From Amycolatopsis vancoresmycina (GTDB lineage Bacteria; Actinomycetota; Actinomycetes; Mycobacteriales; Pseudonocardiaceae), in NCBI RefSeq assembly GCF_000716785.1, contig NZ_JNYY01000016.1:186001-250000 (forward strand): DNA of 64,000 nucleotides, given 5' to 3'. How positions within the stretch are numbered: the stretch's first letter is position 1; each line of letters starts with the position of its first letter. Positions 7,512 to 15,861 of this stretch are shown one piece after another. Both the position numbers and the translations under genes were made by a program. The notes under the pieces were generated by a model. The model did no database searches and was not told where the DNA came from. It worked only from the letters and a program-made list of their open reading frames with translations.

Positions 7512-9485
7512 ATGTCGTTACGTTCGCCGGTCCTGGCGGCGGCCACCGCGGTCGCCGCCGGGGCGGCCGCGACCCTGGTCGCGCTGTCCGCCCCCGCCGC
7601 GGCCGCCACCGGCTGCTCAATCAGCTACACGAAGACGTCGGAGTGGCAGGGCGGGTTCGGCGCGTCCGTGTCGATCACCAACCTCGGTGACGCGGTCAGC
7701 GGCTGGACGCTCGAGTGGTCCTTCGCACCCGGCCAGCAGGTGGGCCAGCACTGGAACGCGACGCTCACCCAGGACGGCACGCAGGTGACCGCGAAGAACG
7801 TCGCCTACAACGCCGCCATCCCCACCGGCGGCAAGGCGGAGTTCGGGTTCAACGGCACCTTCTCCGCGAGCAACCCGGTTCCCTCGTCGTTCCGGCTCAA
7901 CGGCACCACGTGCACCGGCGGCGTCGACACGCCGACACCCACGACGACTCCCACCACCCCGACCACCACGACGACGCCGAACCAGCCGGGCACCTTCACG
8001 AACCCGGTGGTGTGGCAGGACTTCGCCGACGGCGACATCATCCGCGTCGGCGACACCTACTACTACTCGGCCTCCACGATGCACTACTCGCCGGGCGCGC
8101 CGATCCTGCGCTCCTACGACCTGGTGCACTGGGAGTACGCCGGCCATTCGGTGCCGAAGCTGGACTTCGGCGCCAAGTACGACCTGAACGGCGGACGCGG
8201 GTACGTCCGCGGCATCTGGGCGTCGTTCCTCAACCACCGGGCGAGCAACAACACGTTCTACTGGGGTGGCTGCATCGACTTCGCCAAGACCTACATCTAC
8301 ACCGCCACCGCGGTGGACGGCCCGTGGTCGCGGCACACGACGATCGACAAGTGCTACTACGACGCCGGGATGCTCATCGACGACGACGACACGATGTACG
8401 TCGCCTACGGCAACACCACCCTCAGCGTCGCCCAGCTGTCCCCCGACGGGAAGACGGAAGTCCGTTCGCAGCAGGTGTTCCAGACGCCGTCGAACATCGG
8501 CACCCTGGAGGGTTCGCGGTTCTACAAGCGCAACGGCAGCTACTACATCTTCGCCACGCGCCCGGCCAACGGCCAGTACGTCCTGAAGGCCAGCAACCCG
8601 TTCGGCCCCTACACCGTGCAGCAGGTGCTGCTGGACCTGCCGGGCCCGATCCAGGGCGGCGGCGTGCCGCACCAGGGCGGGCTGGTGCAGACGCAGAACG
8701 GCGACTGGTACTACATGGCTTTCGTCGACGCCTACCCCGGCGGGCGCGTCCCGGTGCTGGCCCCGATCACCTGGACGGCCGACGGCTGGCCGCGGCTGCA
8801 GACGGTCGACGGGCGCTGGGGCGTCACGTACCCGAAGCCGAACCTGCCGCCGCCACCCCGCCAGGTCGAGCCGATGACCGGCACGGACACCTTCCAGGGC
8901 ACCGCGCTCGGGCCGCAGTGGGAGTGGAACCACAACCCGGACCCGGCGAAGTTCTCGGTCGGCAACGGGCTGAAACTGTCCACCGCCACGGTCACCAACG
9001 ACCTGTATTCGGCCCGCAACACGCTGACCCGCCGCATCCAGGGCCCCACCTCCACCGCGACGGCCACGCTGGACCTGACGTCGATGCGGGACGGCGACCG
9101 GACCGGGCTCGCGATGCTGCGCGACTCGTCGGCGTGGATCGGTGTCAAGCGCGACGGCGGCCGCAACCGCGTCGTCATGGTCACCGGACTGACCATGGAC
9201 GGGAACTGGAACACGACCGGCACCGGCACCGAGGTCGCGGCCGCGGACCTGCCGGGCACGAAGATCTGGCTGCGCGCCAACGCCGACATCCGCCCCGGCA
9301 CCGGACGGCAGGCCCGGTTCTCCTACAGAACGGACGGGGTGACGTTCACCCCGCTGGGCAGCGGGTTCACGCTGAACAACGCGTGGCAGTTCTTCATGGG
9401 CTACCGGTTCGCCGTGTTCGACTACGCGAGCCAGTCGCTCGGCGGCGCGGTCACCCTGCAGCGGTTCGACCTGACCACGCCGTAA
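7512..9485 (+). CDS. Secreted CBM2-GH43 beta-xylosidase/arabinofuranosidase with C-terminal beta-sandwich
   Basis: The protein has 657 aa with start ATG 7512 after GAAGGA. A Sec signal peptide (1-33) is followed by a CBM2 (about 35-138, Cys at both ends), a Thr-Pro linker (about 140-157), and a GH43 propeller from FTNPVVWQDFADGDIIRVGD. Asp in FADGD, Asp in DAGMLIDDDD and Glu in TLEGSRFYKRNG fit the catalytic triad. The last ~190 residues (from TGTDTFQGTALGPQWEWNHN) form the concanavalin-like beta-sandwich found in GH43 xylosidases. It probably completes xylan side-chain or oligosaccharide breakdown with the two upstream enzymes. The module order is inverted relative to the xylanase, with the CBM first. 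Confidence 0.9.
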   Translation: MSLRSPVLAAATAVAAGAAATLVALSAPAAAATGCSISYTKTSEWQGGFGASVSITNLGDAVSGWTLEWSFAPGQQVGQHWNATLTQDGTQVTAKNVAYNAAIPTGGKAEFGFNGTFSASNPVPSSFRLNGTTCTGGVDTPTPTTTPTTPTTTTTPNQPGTFTNPVVWQDFADGDIIRVGDTYYYSASTMHYSPGAPILRSYDLVHWEYAGHSVPKLDFGAKYDLNGGRGYVRGIWASFLNHRASNNTFYWGGCIDFAKTYIYTATAVDGPWSRHTTIDKCYYDAGMLIDDDDTMYVAYGNTTLSVAQLSPDGKTEVRSQQVFQTPSNIGTLEGSRFYKRNGSYYIFATRPANGQYVLKASNPFGPYTVQQVLLDLPGPIQGGGVPHQGGLVQTQNGDWYYMAFVDAYPGGRVPVLAPITWTADGWPRLQTVDGRWGVTYPKPNLPPPPRQVEPMTGTDTFQGTALGPQWEWNHNPDPAKFSVGNGLKLSTATVTNDLYSARNTLTRRIQGPTSTATATLDLTSMRDGDRTGLAMLRDSSAWIGVKRDGGRNRVVMVTGLTMDGNWNTTGTGTEVAAADLPGTKIWLRANADIRPGTGRQARFSYRTDGVTFTPLGSGFTLNNAWQFFMGYRFAVFDYASQSLGGAVTLQRFDLTTP

Positions 9486-9617
9486 CCCGTTCGGCGGTAA
9501 ACCGGACGCCCCGGGATTTCCACCGGCCTGCACCACGGACTCGCCGCCGTCGCGGTGGTTCACTGGTCACCGGAGCCGACCCCCAGGGCTCCCGGGCCGC
9601 CGGGCCGCACGCCACGA

Positions 9618-9649
9618 AGGTGGCCGCCGCACCGGCCCGGCGGCCACCC
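9618..9649. terminator. Bidirectional hairpin terminator
   Basis: Perfect 11-bp arms (GGTGGCCGCCG at 9619-9629 and its complement at 9638-9648) enclose an 8-nt loop between two convergent genes. There is no U-tract, as is usual in high-GC actinomycetes. Confidence 0.6.
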
Positions 9650-9658
9650 CTCGGCGGG

Positions 9659-10381
9659 CTACTTCCAGGACTCGATTTCGGCGATCACCTCCCGGGTCAG
9701 CCGCACCGCTTCGTTGGACTTCTTGTCCGCCGCCACCCCCGCGTGGATGCCCACGGCGGCGGGCGAGCGCTCCTCCAGGTACGGCGACACCGGGGCCCCG
9801 CTCTGCCCGCCGGAAGTGGAGATCCGGTAGTTCAGGATGCGGGTGCCCGGCGGGCTGAGCAGCTTGCCGCTGTCGTACCACAGCGAGTTCTCCGGCGCCT
9901 TGTCGTCGGGGTAGCCGGCGACCTGCCACGTCGCGGCCTCCAGGCCGGTGTCCGTCGCGGGAAGCATCTGGTACAGCGTCACCTCAGATGGCAGCGGCGC
10001 CGCCAGCCCGAGCAGGCAGTAGTCGTACGGCCGGCCGCCGGAGGGGTACTGCCCCGGGTAGGTCCACGCGGTCGCCTTGACCACGCCGAACGGCGTCCGG
10101 GTGGCGTCCCGGGCGGCCTGGAACGTCACCGCGACGGCCCGGCCGCCGTTGGCCTGCTTGTAGACCGCGTGGGCCGCGGTCACCACGTACCGCGGGGCGA
10201 TGGCGAACCCGGTCGACTCCCAGATTTCGCCGTCGGGCATCGTCGCCGACACCAGGCCGAGGCCCGACCAGGGCGGCTGGGTGGTCTGCTGCACCCGCTC
10301 CCGGCCGTCGGGGTGGAACGGGATGCCGACCTGGGCGTGGGCGCGGACCGGCTGGTGGAACACGGGCAGGGTGGTCGTCAT
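9659..10381 (-). CDS. Trypsin/V8-like serine protease without signal peptide
   Basis: This 240-aa chymotrypsin-fold protease carries a complete triad: His71 in VVTAAHAVY, Asp120 in RPYDYCLLGL and Ser194 in STSGGQSGAPV. It most resembles V8-like glutamyl endopeptidases. No Sec or Tat signal and no membrane helix are seen, so it is predicted to act in the cytosol or be released by lysis, which is unusual for this fold. It lies 25 bp downstream of the 467-aa unknown gene on the same strand, so the two probably form an operon and the partner may be its substrate or inhibitor. That pairing is inference. The start is ATG 10381. Confidence 0.85.
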   Translation of the reverse strand: MTTTLPVFHQPVRAHAQVGIPFHPDGRERVQQTTQPPWSGLGLVSATMPDGEIWESTGFAIAPRYVVTAAHAVYKQANGGRAVAVTFQAARDATRTPFGVVKATAWTYPGQYPSGGRPYDYCLLGLAAPLPSEVTLYQMLPATDTGLEAATWQVAGYPDDKAPENSLWYDSGKLLSPPGTRILNYRISTSGGQSGAPVSPYLEERSPAAVGIHAGVAADKKSNEAVRLTREVIAEIESWK

Positions 10382-10406
10382 GGCAGTCCTCCTTGGGGTT
10401 TCGCGG

Positions 10407-11810
10407 TCAGACCTTGACTCGCCGGGGTGCGGTCGAACGGCTCACGCGCGGCGCCGGCACCAGGCCGCCGGTCACCATTTCCTCGACGCGCGCCAGTACG
10501 CGGTCGACCTCTTCCGGCGATGCCGCGGTGATTTCCGGGCTGCCGTCTTCGCGGATCCCGGCCACCGACGCGAATTCGGTGAGCGCCTGGGTGTTCAGGT
10601 ACGAGACCATCGTCGAGTACTGCTGCGGCGTCCACTCCCCGGATTCGACCTTGGCCATGTAGAGCAGCAGTTTCTTCCGCTTGGCCTCCTTTTCGGTGTT
10701 GATCCGCTGCTGCAGCCCGTCGTGCTTGGCCTTGGTGACGCAGCCCTGCTGCATCAGCTGCAGGTCGTAGAAGTGGCTCTCGGTCGACGCCGCGCACGGC
10801 ACCGCCAGCGCCATCGAGCTGTTGAACCGGACCGGCATCATGCCCTCGAACGTCACCGTCTGGTCGAAGGTGATTTCCTGGTTGAAGAAGTTGCTGACGT
10901 ACCCGACGTTGATCGACGTGGTGAACGGCAGCAGTTTCGACGCCCACTTCTCGTCTTTCGTGGGTTCCTGCGGGGTCGGGTTGGGTTCGAACTTGAACAT
11001 CCCTTCGCCCGCGGTGATCTGCTTGTTGATCGCCTCGAAGAGGGTTTTGGTGCTGTTGAGCATCTGCCAGCCGAACTCGTTGCCGCCGCCGCCCTGGACG
11101 TACCGGATCTGGACGACGTTGTTCGTGATCAGGTCCTGGGTGATCTTGTCGATGCTGGTGCCCAGGTTGAACCAGCCGATGTTCAGCCCGACATCGACCT
11201 TCGTGCGGGTGTACTCCCAGACCCGCCGGAGGTCGGCGTGGATTTCGGCCACCCACGGGTCGGCGTAGAGCTCGGCCTCGCCGGAGAGGTTGATCGCGAA
11301 GTCCGGCCGCGGTTCCGCGTTGTCCTGCTCGCTGCCCACCAGTTCGGCGAACAGGCTGTTGCCGCTGCCGATCTGGTAGCCGGTGCTGGCGCCCAGCGAC
11401 ATCTCGTTGGGGAAGGTGGCCGAGCCGCCGGTGCCCATGTCCACGATGTGCTTGGCGAAGATCGGCTGCACGGTGACGTTGTTCAGCACCAGCGGCACCA
11501 GGTTGGGTTTCTTGACGCCGTAGACGTCCCCGATCACCTTGCTGATGTTGGCCCGCTGGGCCGTGGTGATCTCCGGCACGGCGGTCCCGGACAGGTTGCC
11601 GCCGACGCAGCTCTGGTAATCGCCGTTGCCCATGTCGACCCAGTACGGCTTGGCGTTGATGCCGTAGTAGTCGACCTTGAAGTTGCGCAACGTCTCGCCG
11701 AGGACCGAATCGATCCGCAGCGGGAAGTAGTGGAACATGTCCTGCTTGTCCTTGTCCTGGTACGCGACGACGCCATCCGCCGCGGCAGGACGGTTGAGCC
11801 TTCCGGCCAT
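10407..11810 (-). CDS. Unrecognised 467-aa protein, partner of serine protease
   Basis: I do not recognise this protein. The ATG at 11810 has GGGAG 7 nt upstream, which overrides the longer open frame. It has no signal peptide and no clear transmembrane helix. Residues 1-330 are rich in beta-type segments with many Asn, Gly and aromatic residues (FHYFPLRIDSVLGETL near 26-41, WFNLGTSIDKITQDLI near 209-224). Residues about 370-467 are charged and helical, including KEAKRKKLLLYMAKVE and an acidic PEEVDRVLARVEEM stretch before a basic tail. The base composition is less GC-biased than the flanks, which may hint at transfer. It could be a structural, pore or toxin-like protein processed by the adjacent protease, but nothing in the sequence proves this. 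Confidence 0.75.
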   Translation of the reverse strand: MAGRLNRPAAADGVVAYQDKDKQDMFHYFPLRIDSVLGETLRNFKVDYYGINAKPYWVDMGNGDYQSCVGGNLSGTAVPEITTAQRANISKVIGDVYGVKKPNLVPLVLNNVTVQPIFAKHIVDMGTGGSATFPNEMSLGASTGYQIGSGNSLFAELVGSEQDNAEPRPDFAINLSGEAELYADPWVAEIHADLRRVWEYTRTKVDVGLNIGWFNLGTSIDKITQDLITNNVVQIRYVQGGGGNEFGWQMLNSTKTLFEAINKQITAGEGMFKFEPNPTPQEPTKDEKWASKLLPFTTSINVGYVSNFFNQEITFDQTVTFEGMMPVRFNSSMALAVPCAASTESHFYDLQLMQQGCVTKAKHDGLQQRINTEKEAKRKKLLLYMAKVESGEWTPQQYSTMVSYLNTQALTEFASVAGIREDGSPEITAASPEEVDRVLARVEEMVTGGLVPAPRVSRSTAPRRVKV

Positions 11811-12225
11811 GGGAAACTCCCGAAACGAAGGAAAAGGTGAAGGGGCAGGTGCGCAATTTCGGTGGCCACCGGTTCCGCGCCTCATCGACGGTACGCAGAA
11901 TTCGCGTGGCTCCATCAGTCCACGAACTGATGAGCTTCCCTCACCGCGGGTCACGACGGCTTCCCGATCGCCCGGGATTTCCCCCGGTCCGGCAGAATCG
12001 TGCCGCCAAGCGGACCGCTTTCCCCGTGGCGAGGCCACGGCGGCTTCCCCGCCCCGCCACCGGAAACCGGGCCGGCACCCGCGCCGCCGCCCGGTGAACA
12101 TCGCTGCTCCACGTGAGGGAAACGCTTACCGTTCGGGGAAATCCCGGCGCGGCGCGGGTCAGCGGTCCGCGTCCCGGTTACGCCACCCGGAGGACCGGCG
12201 CCGATCGATCCGGGTGGTTCCCGCG
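11811..12225. other. 415-bp intergenic region with two hairpins
   Basis: No protein-like frame is seen. CATCAGT (11913-11919) and ACTGATG (11926-11932) are perfect 7-bp arms about 105 bp before the 467-aa gene start and could be an operator. CCGTGGC (12024-12030) and GCCACGG (12034-12040) form a tight stem that could end transcription of the tandem TetR gene. The region should hold the promoter of the 467-aa/protease pair, but I cannot pick -35/-10 boxes with confidence. Confidence 0.4.
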
Positions 12226-13425
12226 TCAGAACCCGAGCGCCGCCGCCAGCAACGCCGCCACCGCGGCCCGGTGTTCGGGCCGGTCCGCCCACCGCAGCAG
12301 CCTTCCGGCCTCCACCACCACGCCGAAACCCGCGTGCACCAGCACCCGCGCCTGGCGCGCGTCCAGCTCCGGGCGCGCCTCCCGCAACTGCTGCTCCCAC
12401 ACCGCGATGTGCTCGCGCTGCGCCGCCACCAGGGGGCGGCGCAGCGCCGCCGGGAGGCCCGCGATCTCCGCGTCGGCCACGCTGGTGAGCGCGTGGTGCT
12501 CGAAGCTGTAGGCCACGTAGGTCGCCGTCAGTGCGGCCAGCGCGTCGTGCGGGCCCGCCGTCCCGCGGACGTTGTGCTCGACCGCCTGGGCCAGCAGGCC
12601 CGCGGCCTGCAGGCAGGCCGCGGCCAGGATGTCGGCCTTGCCGGGGAAGTACCGGTAGAGCGCGGACGGCACCAGGCCCACCGCCTCGGCGATCCGGCCG
12701 TTCGTGACCGTGGCGAAGCCGTCCCGCTCGAACAGCGGGACGGCGGCCGCGAGGATCTCCGACCGGCGGGTGCGGGGCACGGGCGCGGCCGGGAGTTCGA
12801 CGACGCGCGCGTTCGCCGCCGGAGCCGTCGCGGCCACGCGCAGCGCCGCCTCCTGCAGGAGGGTCTCGGCGCGGCGCTGGGCGATCGACGTGTGGTGCAT
12901 CGTGACGGACCCGATCGCCCCGAGCGCGGCCACCGCCCGCAGCTGCTCGCCGGGCCACGGGTGCGCGCGCCGCACGGCGTCCGCGACGCGGCCGACCACC
13001 GACGCGAACTTCGCCCGCAGCAGCCTGCGGTCCGCGCGTTCGAGGTACCGGGCTTCCCACCGGTACACGCCACCGGACGCGCGGTGGGCGACGGTGACCC
13101 GGGTGACGGCGGCGAGGACGTCCGGCAGCCCGGCGTCCGCCGGGACCTCGCCGAGCGCCGCGACCAGCCGGTCCGCCATGACGTTCGCGCACTCGGCGAA
13201 CAGCGCGTACTTGTTCGGGAAGTGCCGGTACAGGGCGGCCGCGGTGATGCCCACGCGCGCCGCGATCTCCTCCATCGACGCCGCGTGGTAGCCGCGCTCG
13301 CTGAACAGCGTGGCGCCCGCTTCGACGATGAGCTGCCGCCGGTTGCGCGGCCGGACGGCCGCGGCGGGCCCGGCCGTCACCGCGGCCGCCGGGGCGAGGT
13401 GCGCGGGGCCATGGGTGCCATCCAA
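12226..13425 (-). CDS. Tandem TetR family regulator (two TetR modules)
   Basis: This 399-aa protein contains two complete TetR units, about twice the family length. The first HTH is near residues 30-75 (MEEIAARVGITAAALYRHFPNKYALF) and the second near 218-265 (NGRIAEAVGLVPSALYRYFPGKADIL), each followed by a helical ligand/dimer domain. One chain could therefore fold like a TetR dimer. It is divergent from the latex-clearing protein gene with a 135-bp shared promoter region. TetR-type LcpR proteins are known to control lcp genes in other actinomycetes, so this is a candidate lcp regulator, an inference from position. The start is ATG 13425. Confidence 0.88.
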   Translation of the reverse strand: MDGTHGPAHLAPAAAVTAGPAAAVRPRNRRQLIVEAGATLFSERGYHAASMEEIAARVGITAAALYRHFPNKYALFAECANVMADRLVAALGEVPADAGLPDVLAAVTRVTVAHRASGGVYRWEARYLERADRRLLRAKFASVVGRVADAVRRAHPWPGEQLRAVAALGAIGSVTMHHTSIAQRRAETLLQEAALRVAATAPAANARVVELPAAPVPRTRRSEILAAAVPLFERDGFATVTNGRIAEAVGLVPSALYRYFPGKADILAAACLQAAGLLAQAVEHNVRGTAGPHDALAALTATYVAYSFEHHALTSVADAEIAGLPAALRRPLVAAQREHIAVWEQQLREARPELDARQARVLVHAGFGVVVEAGRLLRWADRPEHRAAVAALLAAALGF

Positions 13426-13461
13426 CCACAGCGCGGCTAGGTCTTGCCGACCCGCGAGCGA

Positions 13462-13479
13462 CCTCTTATGTTAATGAGG
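13462..13479. promoter_or_regulatory. Imperfect inverted repeat in tetR-lcp divergent promoter
   Basis: CCTC and GAGG flank an AT-rich 10-bp centre. This is the most AT-rich spot between the tandem TetR gene and lcp, about 36 bp before the TetR start and 80 bp before the lcp start. It could be the TetR operator; symmetry is limited to 4-bp arms plus one inner pair, so confidence is low. Confidence 0.25.
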
Positions 13480-13560
13480 AATCTCGTCTTGATGCCCTGC
13501 CGCACGATGGATCACGACCGCTGAACGGCCTACTGCCTACCATGGAAGCTAGGTAAGTAA

Positions 13561-14739
13561 ATGAGCAATCTCAGCAGGAGGAACGTCCTTACGCTCGGTG
13601 TCGCGCTGGGTCTGGTGAGCGCGGCGAGCGTCGTCCCCGCCTGGGCGGCCGGCGCCGCCGACCCGTGGTGGGTCTGGGACGACGAGGTGGACCGCCTGGT
13701 CGCGGGCCTCGTCGACGGCGGTCAGGTGCCCGCCGTCAACACCGCGCTGCGGTCGTGGGTGAACAACGGCGACCCGCTGCCCGCCGGGCTGCCGTCGGGC
13801 CTGGCCGGCTGGCTCGGGCGGGTGAACGGGCTGCCGTCCTGGGCCGACGCCGCGAAGCTGCGGCGCGCCGCCGACTTCAACCGCCGCAAGGACACCTACC
13901 TGTTCATGCTGTACGGCCTCGGCAGCGGCATCATGAGCACGGTCATCCCGCGGGAGGCCCGGTCGGTCTACTGGTCGGCGGGCGGGGCGAACATGCAGGA
14001 CCGCGCGGCCAAGACGTTCACCTTCGGCTACGACCTCAGCGACCTCAACGCGTTCGAACCCTCGGGCCAGTTCGTCGTCACGGCCAACAAGACTCGGCTG
14101 GTGCACGCGGCGGTCCGGCACCTGCTGCCGCAGTCACCGCACTGGCGGGCGGTCTCCGACGAGCAGGTGCCGATCAGCAACGGCGACATCCTGGTCACCT
14201 TCCACAGCCTCGGCACCTTCGTGCACCGGAAGCTGCGCGAATGGCACGTCCCGATGTCGGCCGCCGACGAGGAGGCCTTCCTGCACCAGTGGCAGGTCGC
14301 CATCCACCTGCTCGGCGTGCGCGACGAGTTCATCCCGAAGACGTGGGCGGAGGCGGACGCGCAGTCGGCCCAGGTGCTCACCCCGCTCCTGGCCCCGACG
14401 ACCGAGGGCAAGGAGCTGGCCGAGGACCTGCTCGGGCTGACCGCGCAGATCGACCTCGGCGTCACCCGCGGGTTCCTCAACGAGTTCGTGCGGTACGTGC
14501 TCAGCGACGAGGTCGGCGACTGGCTCGGCCTGCGTCGCGACTACGCGGCCGCCGCGCTGGTGCGCACCGGGTGGCCCGCCTACATCGCGTTCCGCGAGGG
14601 CCTGCTGCCGATCGCCCCGGCGGGTTTCTACCTGTTCGACCAGTTCCTGCGCGCGATCGCCATGCTGTTCCTCAACAAGGCGTCGTCCCCGGCGAGCACG
14701 CCGATCACCATCCCGACCGGGAACCGGCCCGGCGCCTGA
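13561..14739 (+). CDS. lcp: Latex clearing protein (rubber oxygenase), Tat-exported
   Basis: This 392-aa DUF2236 heme b dioxygenase should cleave poly(cis-1,4-isoprene) outside the cell into oligo-isoprenoids with aldehyde and ketone ends. A twin-arginine signal (SRRNVLTLG at residues 5-13, then a hydrophobic stretch ending AWA-A) matches Tat export known for LcpK30. Key residues all align with a constant offset of 16 from LcpK30 numbering as I recall it: Glu132, Arg148, Lys151, Thr152, Arg179, heme-ligand His182, Arg186 and His187 in RAAKTFTF and KTRLVHAAVRH. The start is ATG 13561 with AGG 8 nt upstream. A tandem TetR is divergent upstream. A strong terminator follows. No oxiA/oxiB aldehyde dehydrogenases are in the window. 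Confidence 0.92.
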   Translation: MSNLSRRNVLTLGVALGLVSAASVVPAWAAGAADPWWVWDDEVDRLVAGLVDGGQVPAVNTALRSWVNNGDPLPAGLPSGLAGWLGRVNGLPSWADAAKLRRAADFNRRKDTYLFMLYGLGSGIMSTVIPREARSVYWSAGGANMQDRAAKTFTFGYDLSDLNAFEPSGQFVVTANKTRLVHAAVRHLLPQSPHWRAVSDEQVPISNGDILVTFHSLGTFVHRKLREWHVPMSAADEEAFLHQWQVAIHLLGVRDEFIPKTWAEADAQSAQVLTPLLAPTTEGKELAEDLLGLTAQIDLGVTRGFLNEFVRYVLSDEVGDWLGLRRDYAAAALVRTGWPAYIAFREGLLPIAPAGFYLFDQFLRAIAMLFLNKASSPASTPITIPTGNRPGA

Positions 14740-14747
14740 CGGGGTGA

Positions 14748-14787
14748 CCGCTCCGGTCACCGGACCGTGACCCGGTGACCGGAGCGG
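14748..14787. terminator. Strong bidirectional terminator hairpin
   Basis: Perfect 16-bp GC-rich arms (14748-14763 and 14772-14787) enclose an 8-nt loop. They start 9 bp after the lcp stop and 7 bp before the stop of the convergent 94-aa gene, so one hairpin should end both transcripts. Confidence 0.8.
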
Positions 14788-14793
14788 GGCCGG

Positions 14794-15078
14794 TCAGCAG
14801 AAGTACTGCGCCAGGACGTAACCGCCGTACGGCGAGTTGATGTGCCACCACACGTTGTCGTTGTGGTTGTCGACGTTCACCCGGACGCCGTAGCCGATCG
14901 TCTCGCCCGGGATGGCCGGGCCGCCCGCGTACGAGCGGACCGTGACGCTGTCCGCGCCGCACTGCCAGCGGACCTCGTCCACCGCGCTGCCGCCGGCGCT
15001 CGCGATGCCCGGGGTACCCAGGCAGATCGCCGCGGCCACCAGCACACCCGCTCCGATGACGTTCTTCGCACTGCGCAC
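14794..15078 (-). CDS. Small secreted protein, 94 aa, unknown
   Basis: The chosen start is GTG 15078 (MRSAKNVIGAGVLVAAAICLG), with GGAAGG about 7 nt upstream. It gives a clear Sec signal peptide of about 30 residues cleaved near IASA-GG. The mature ~64-aa chain has two Cys (in RWQCGAD and at the C-terminal residue), likely forming a disulfide, and a GYGVRVNVDNHNDNVWWHIN segment suggestive of a small beta-barrel such as bacterial SH3. It follows the 215-aa secreted protein gene by 16 bp, so the two are one operon. The function is unknown. Confidence 0.7.
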   Translation of the reverse strand: MRSAKNVIGAGVLVAAAICLGTPGIASAGGSAVDEVRWQCGADSVTVRSYAGGPAIPGETIGYGVRVNVDNHNDNVWWHINSPYGGYVLAQYFC

Positions 15079-15094
15079 GATCGTTTCCTTCCGG

Positions 15095-15742
15095 TCAGTC
15101 GTTGTCGTTGTAGAGGGAAGCCGGCCGCTGGACGCAGCCGATCGGCAGGAACCCCCAGCCGAGCACGGTGTCGCGCACCACGGCCGCCTGGCCGTCGCGC
15201 GTGGTGAAGCGGTAGCGGACGCTGCTCTGCGGCGCGCCCGCCGCCGTCGCCCAGTGACCGCCGTTCGACGCGAAGTCGGTTCCGTAGAAGTAGTTGAAGT
15301 ACAGCGTGCACGCCGGGTTGGCCGGCACCGAGCTGCCGTCGGTCGCCTGGTGGGCGGGGGCGTTGTAGTCACGGCCCACGGTCAGGCGGTGCGAGATCGT
15401 CGCCTGCGTGGTGGCGGAGCAGCTGTCCGCCACCGGCCCGGCGTCGGCGCCCATCGAGCCCGGGAGCACCCAGCCGCACATGTTGACCGTCGACTGCGCG
15501 CGGCCGAAGTGCCAGTTGGCGCTCGTGGTGACCTCGTCGTCGAAGGTGTCCCCCGGCATCGCCCGGCCGACGTAGTACCCGCTCGGCTTGTTGACGATCC
15601 AGCTTCCGCCCCCGTCGATGGGTGCCCCCGTGCTCGGCGACGGCGCGGTCTTGATCCGGTGCACCTCCCCGGCCTGCGCGGCGGGCGCCGCCGTCAGCAG
15701 CGCCAACCCGAGGGAGACAGCCAGTAATCGGAGTTTTCCCAT
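15095..15742 (-). CDS. Secreted protein, 215 aa, unknown
   Basis: A Sec signal peptide (MGKLRLLAVSLGLALLTAAP, cleavage near AQA-GE) precedes a mature domain rich in Thr, Asn, Gly and aromatic residues. It has four to five Cys (NMCGWVLPG, ADSCSATT, NPACTLYFNY, IGCVQRP) that may form two disulfides. I do not recognise the family. The start is ATG 15742. It is divergent, with 119 bp between, from a HTH-membrane-SH3 protein gene that might sense the same extracellular signal. It is co-oriented with the 94-aa secreted protein just downstream. Confidence 0.7.
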   Translation of the reverse strand: MGKLRLLAVSLGLALLTAAPAAQAGEVHRIKTAPSPSTGAPIDGGGSWIVNKPSGYYVGRAMPGDTFDDEVTTSANWHFGRAQSTVNMCGWVLPGSMGADAGPVADSCSATTQATISHRLTVGRDYNAPAHQATDGSSVPANPACTLYFNYFYGTDFASNGGHWATAAGAPQSSVRYRFTTRDGQAAVVRDTVLGWGFLPIGCVQRPASLYNDND

Positions 15743-15861
15743 CGCACCTCGTTTCGTTCGGTAATCGGTGACCTCACCGAATGGATCCTGGTGAACGGCC
15801 GACAGCGGCGGCTAGGGTTCGGGACGCACCCGGACGGATCCGGACGAGAAACGGAGCGAAG

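Noticed and set aside
7715..10417. 900-aa open frame on the plus strand
   Set aside because: It is out of frame with the GH43 gene and continues antisense through the protease; His/Arg-rich low-complexity translation.
10407..11810. 467-aa protein as a bacterial gasdermin
   Set aside because: It is about twice gasdermin length, has no N-terminal Cys for acylation and no matching motif; only the protease neighbour suggested it.
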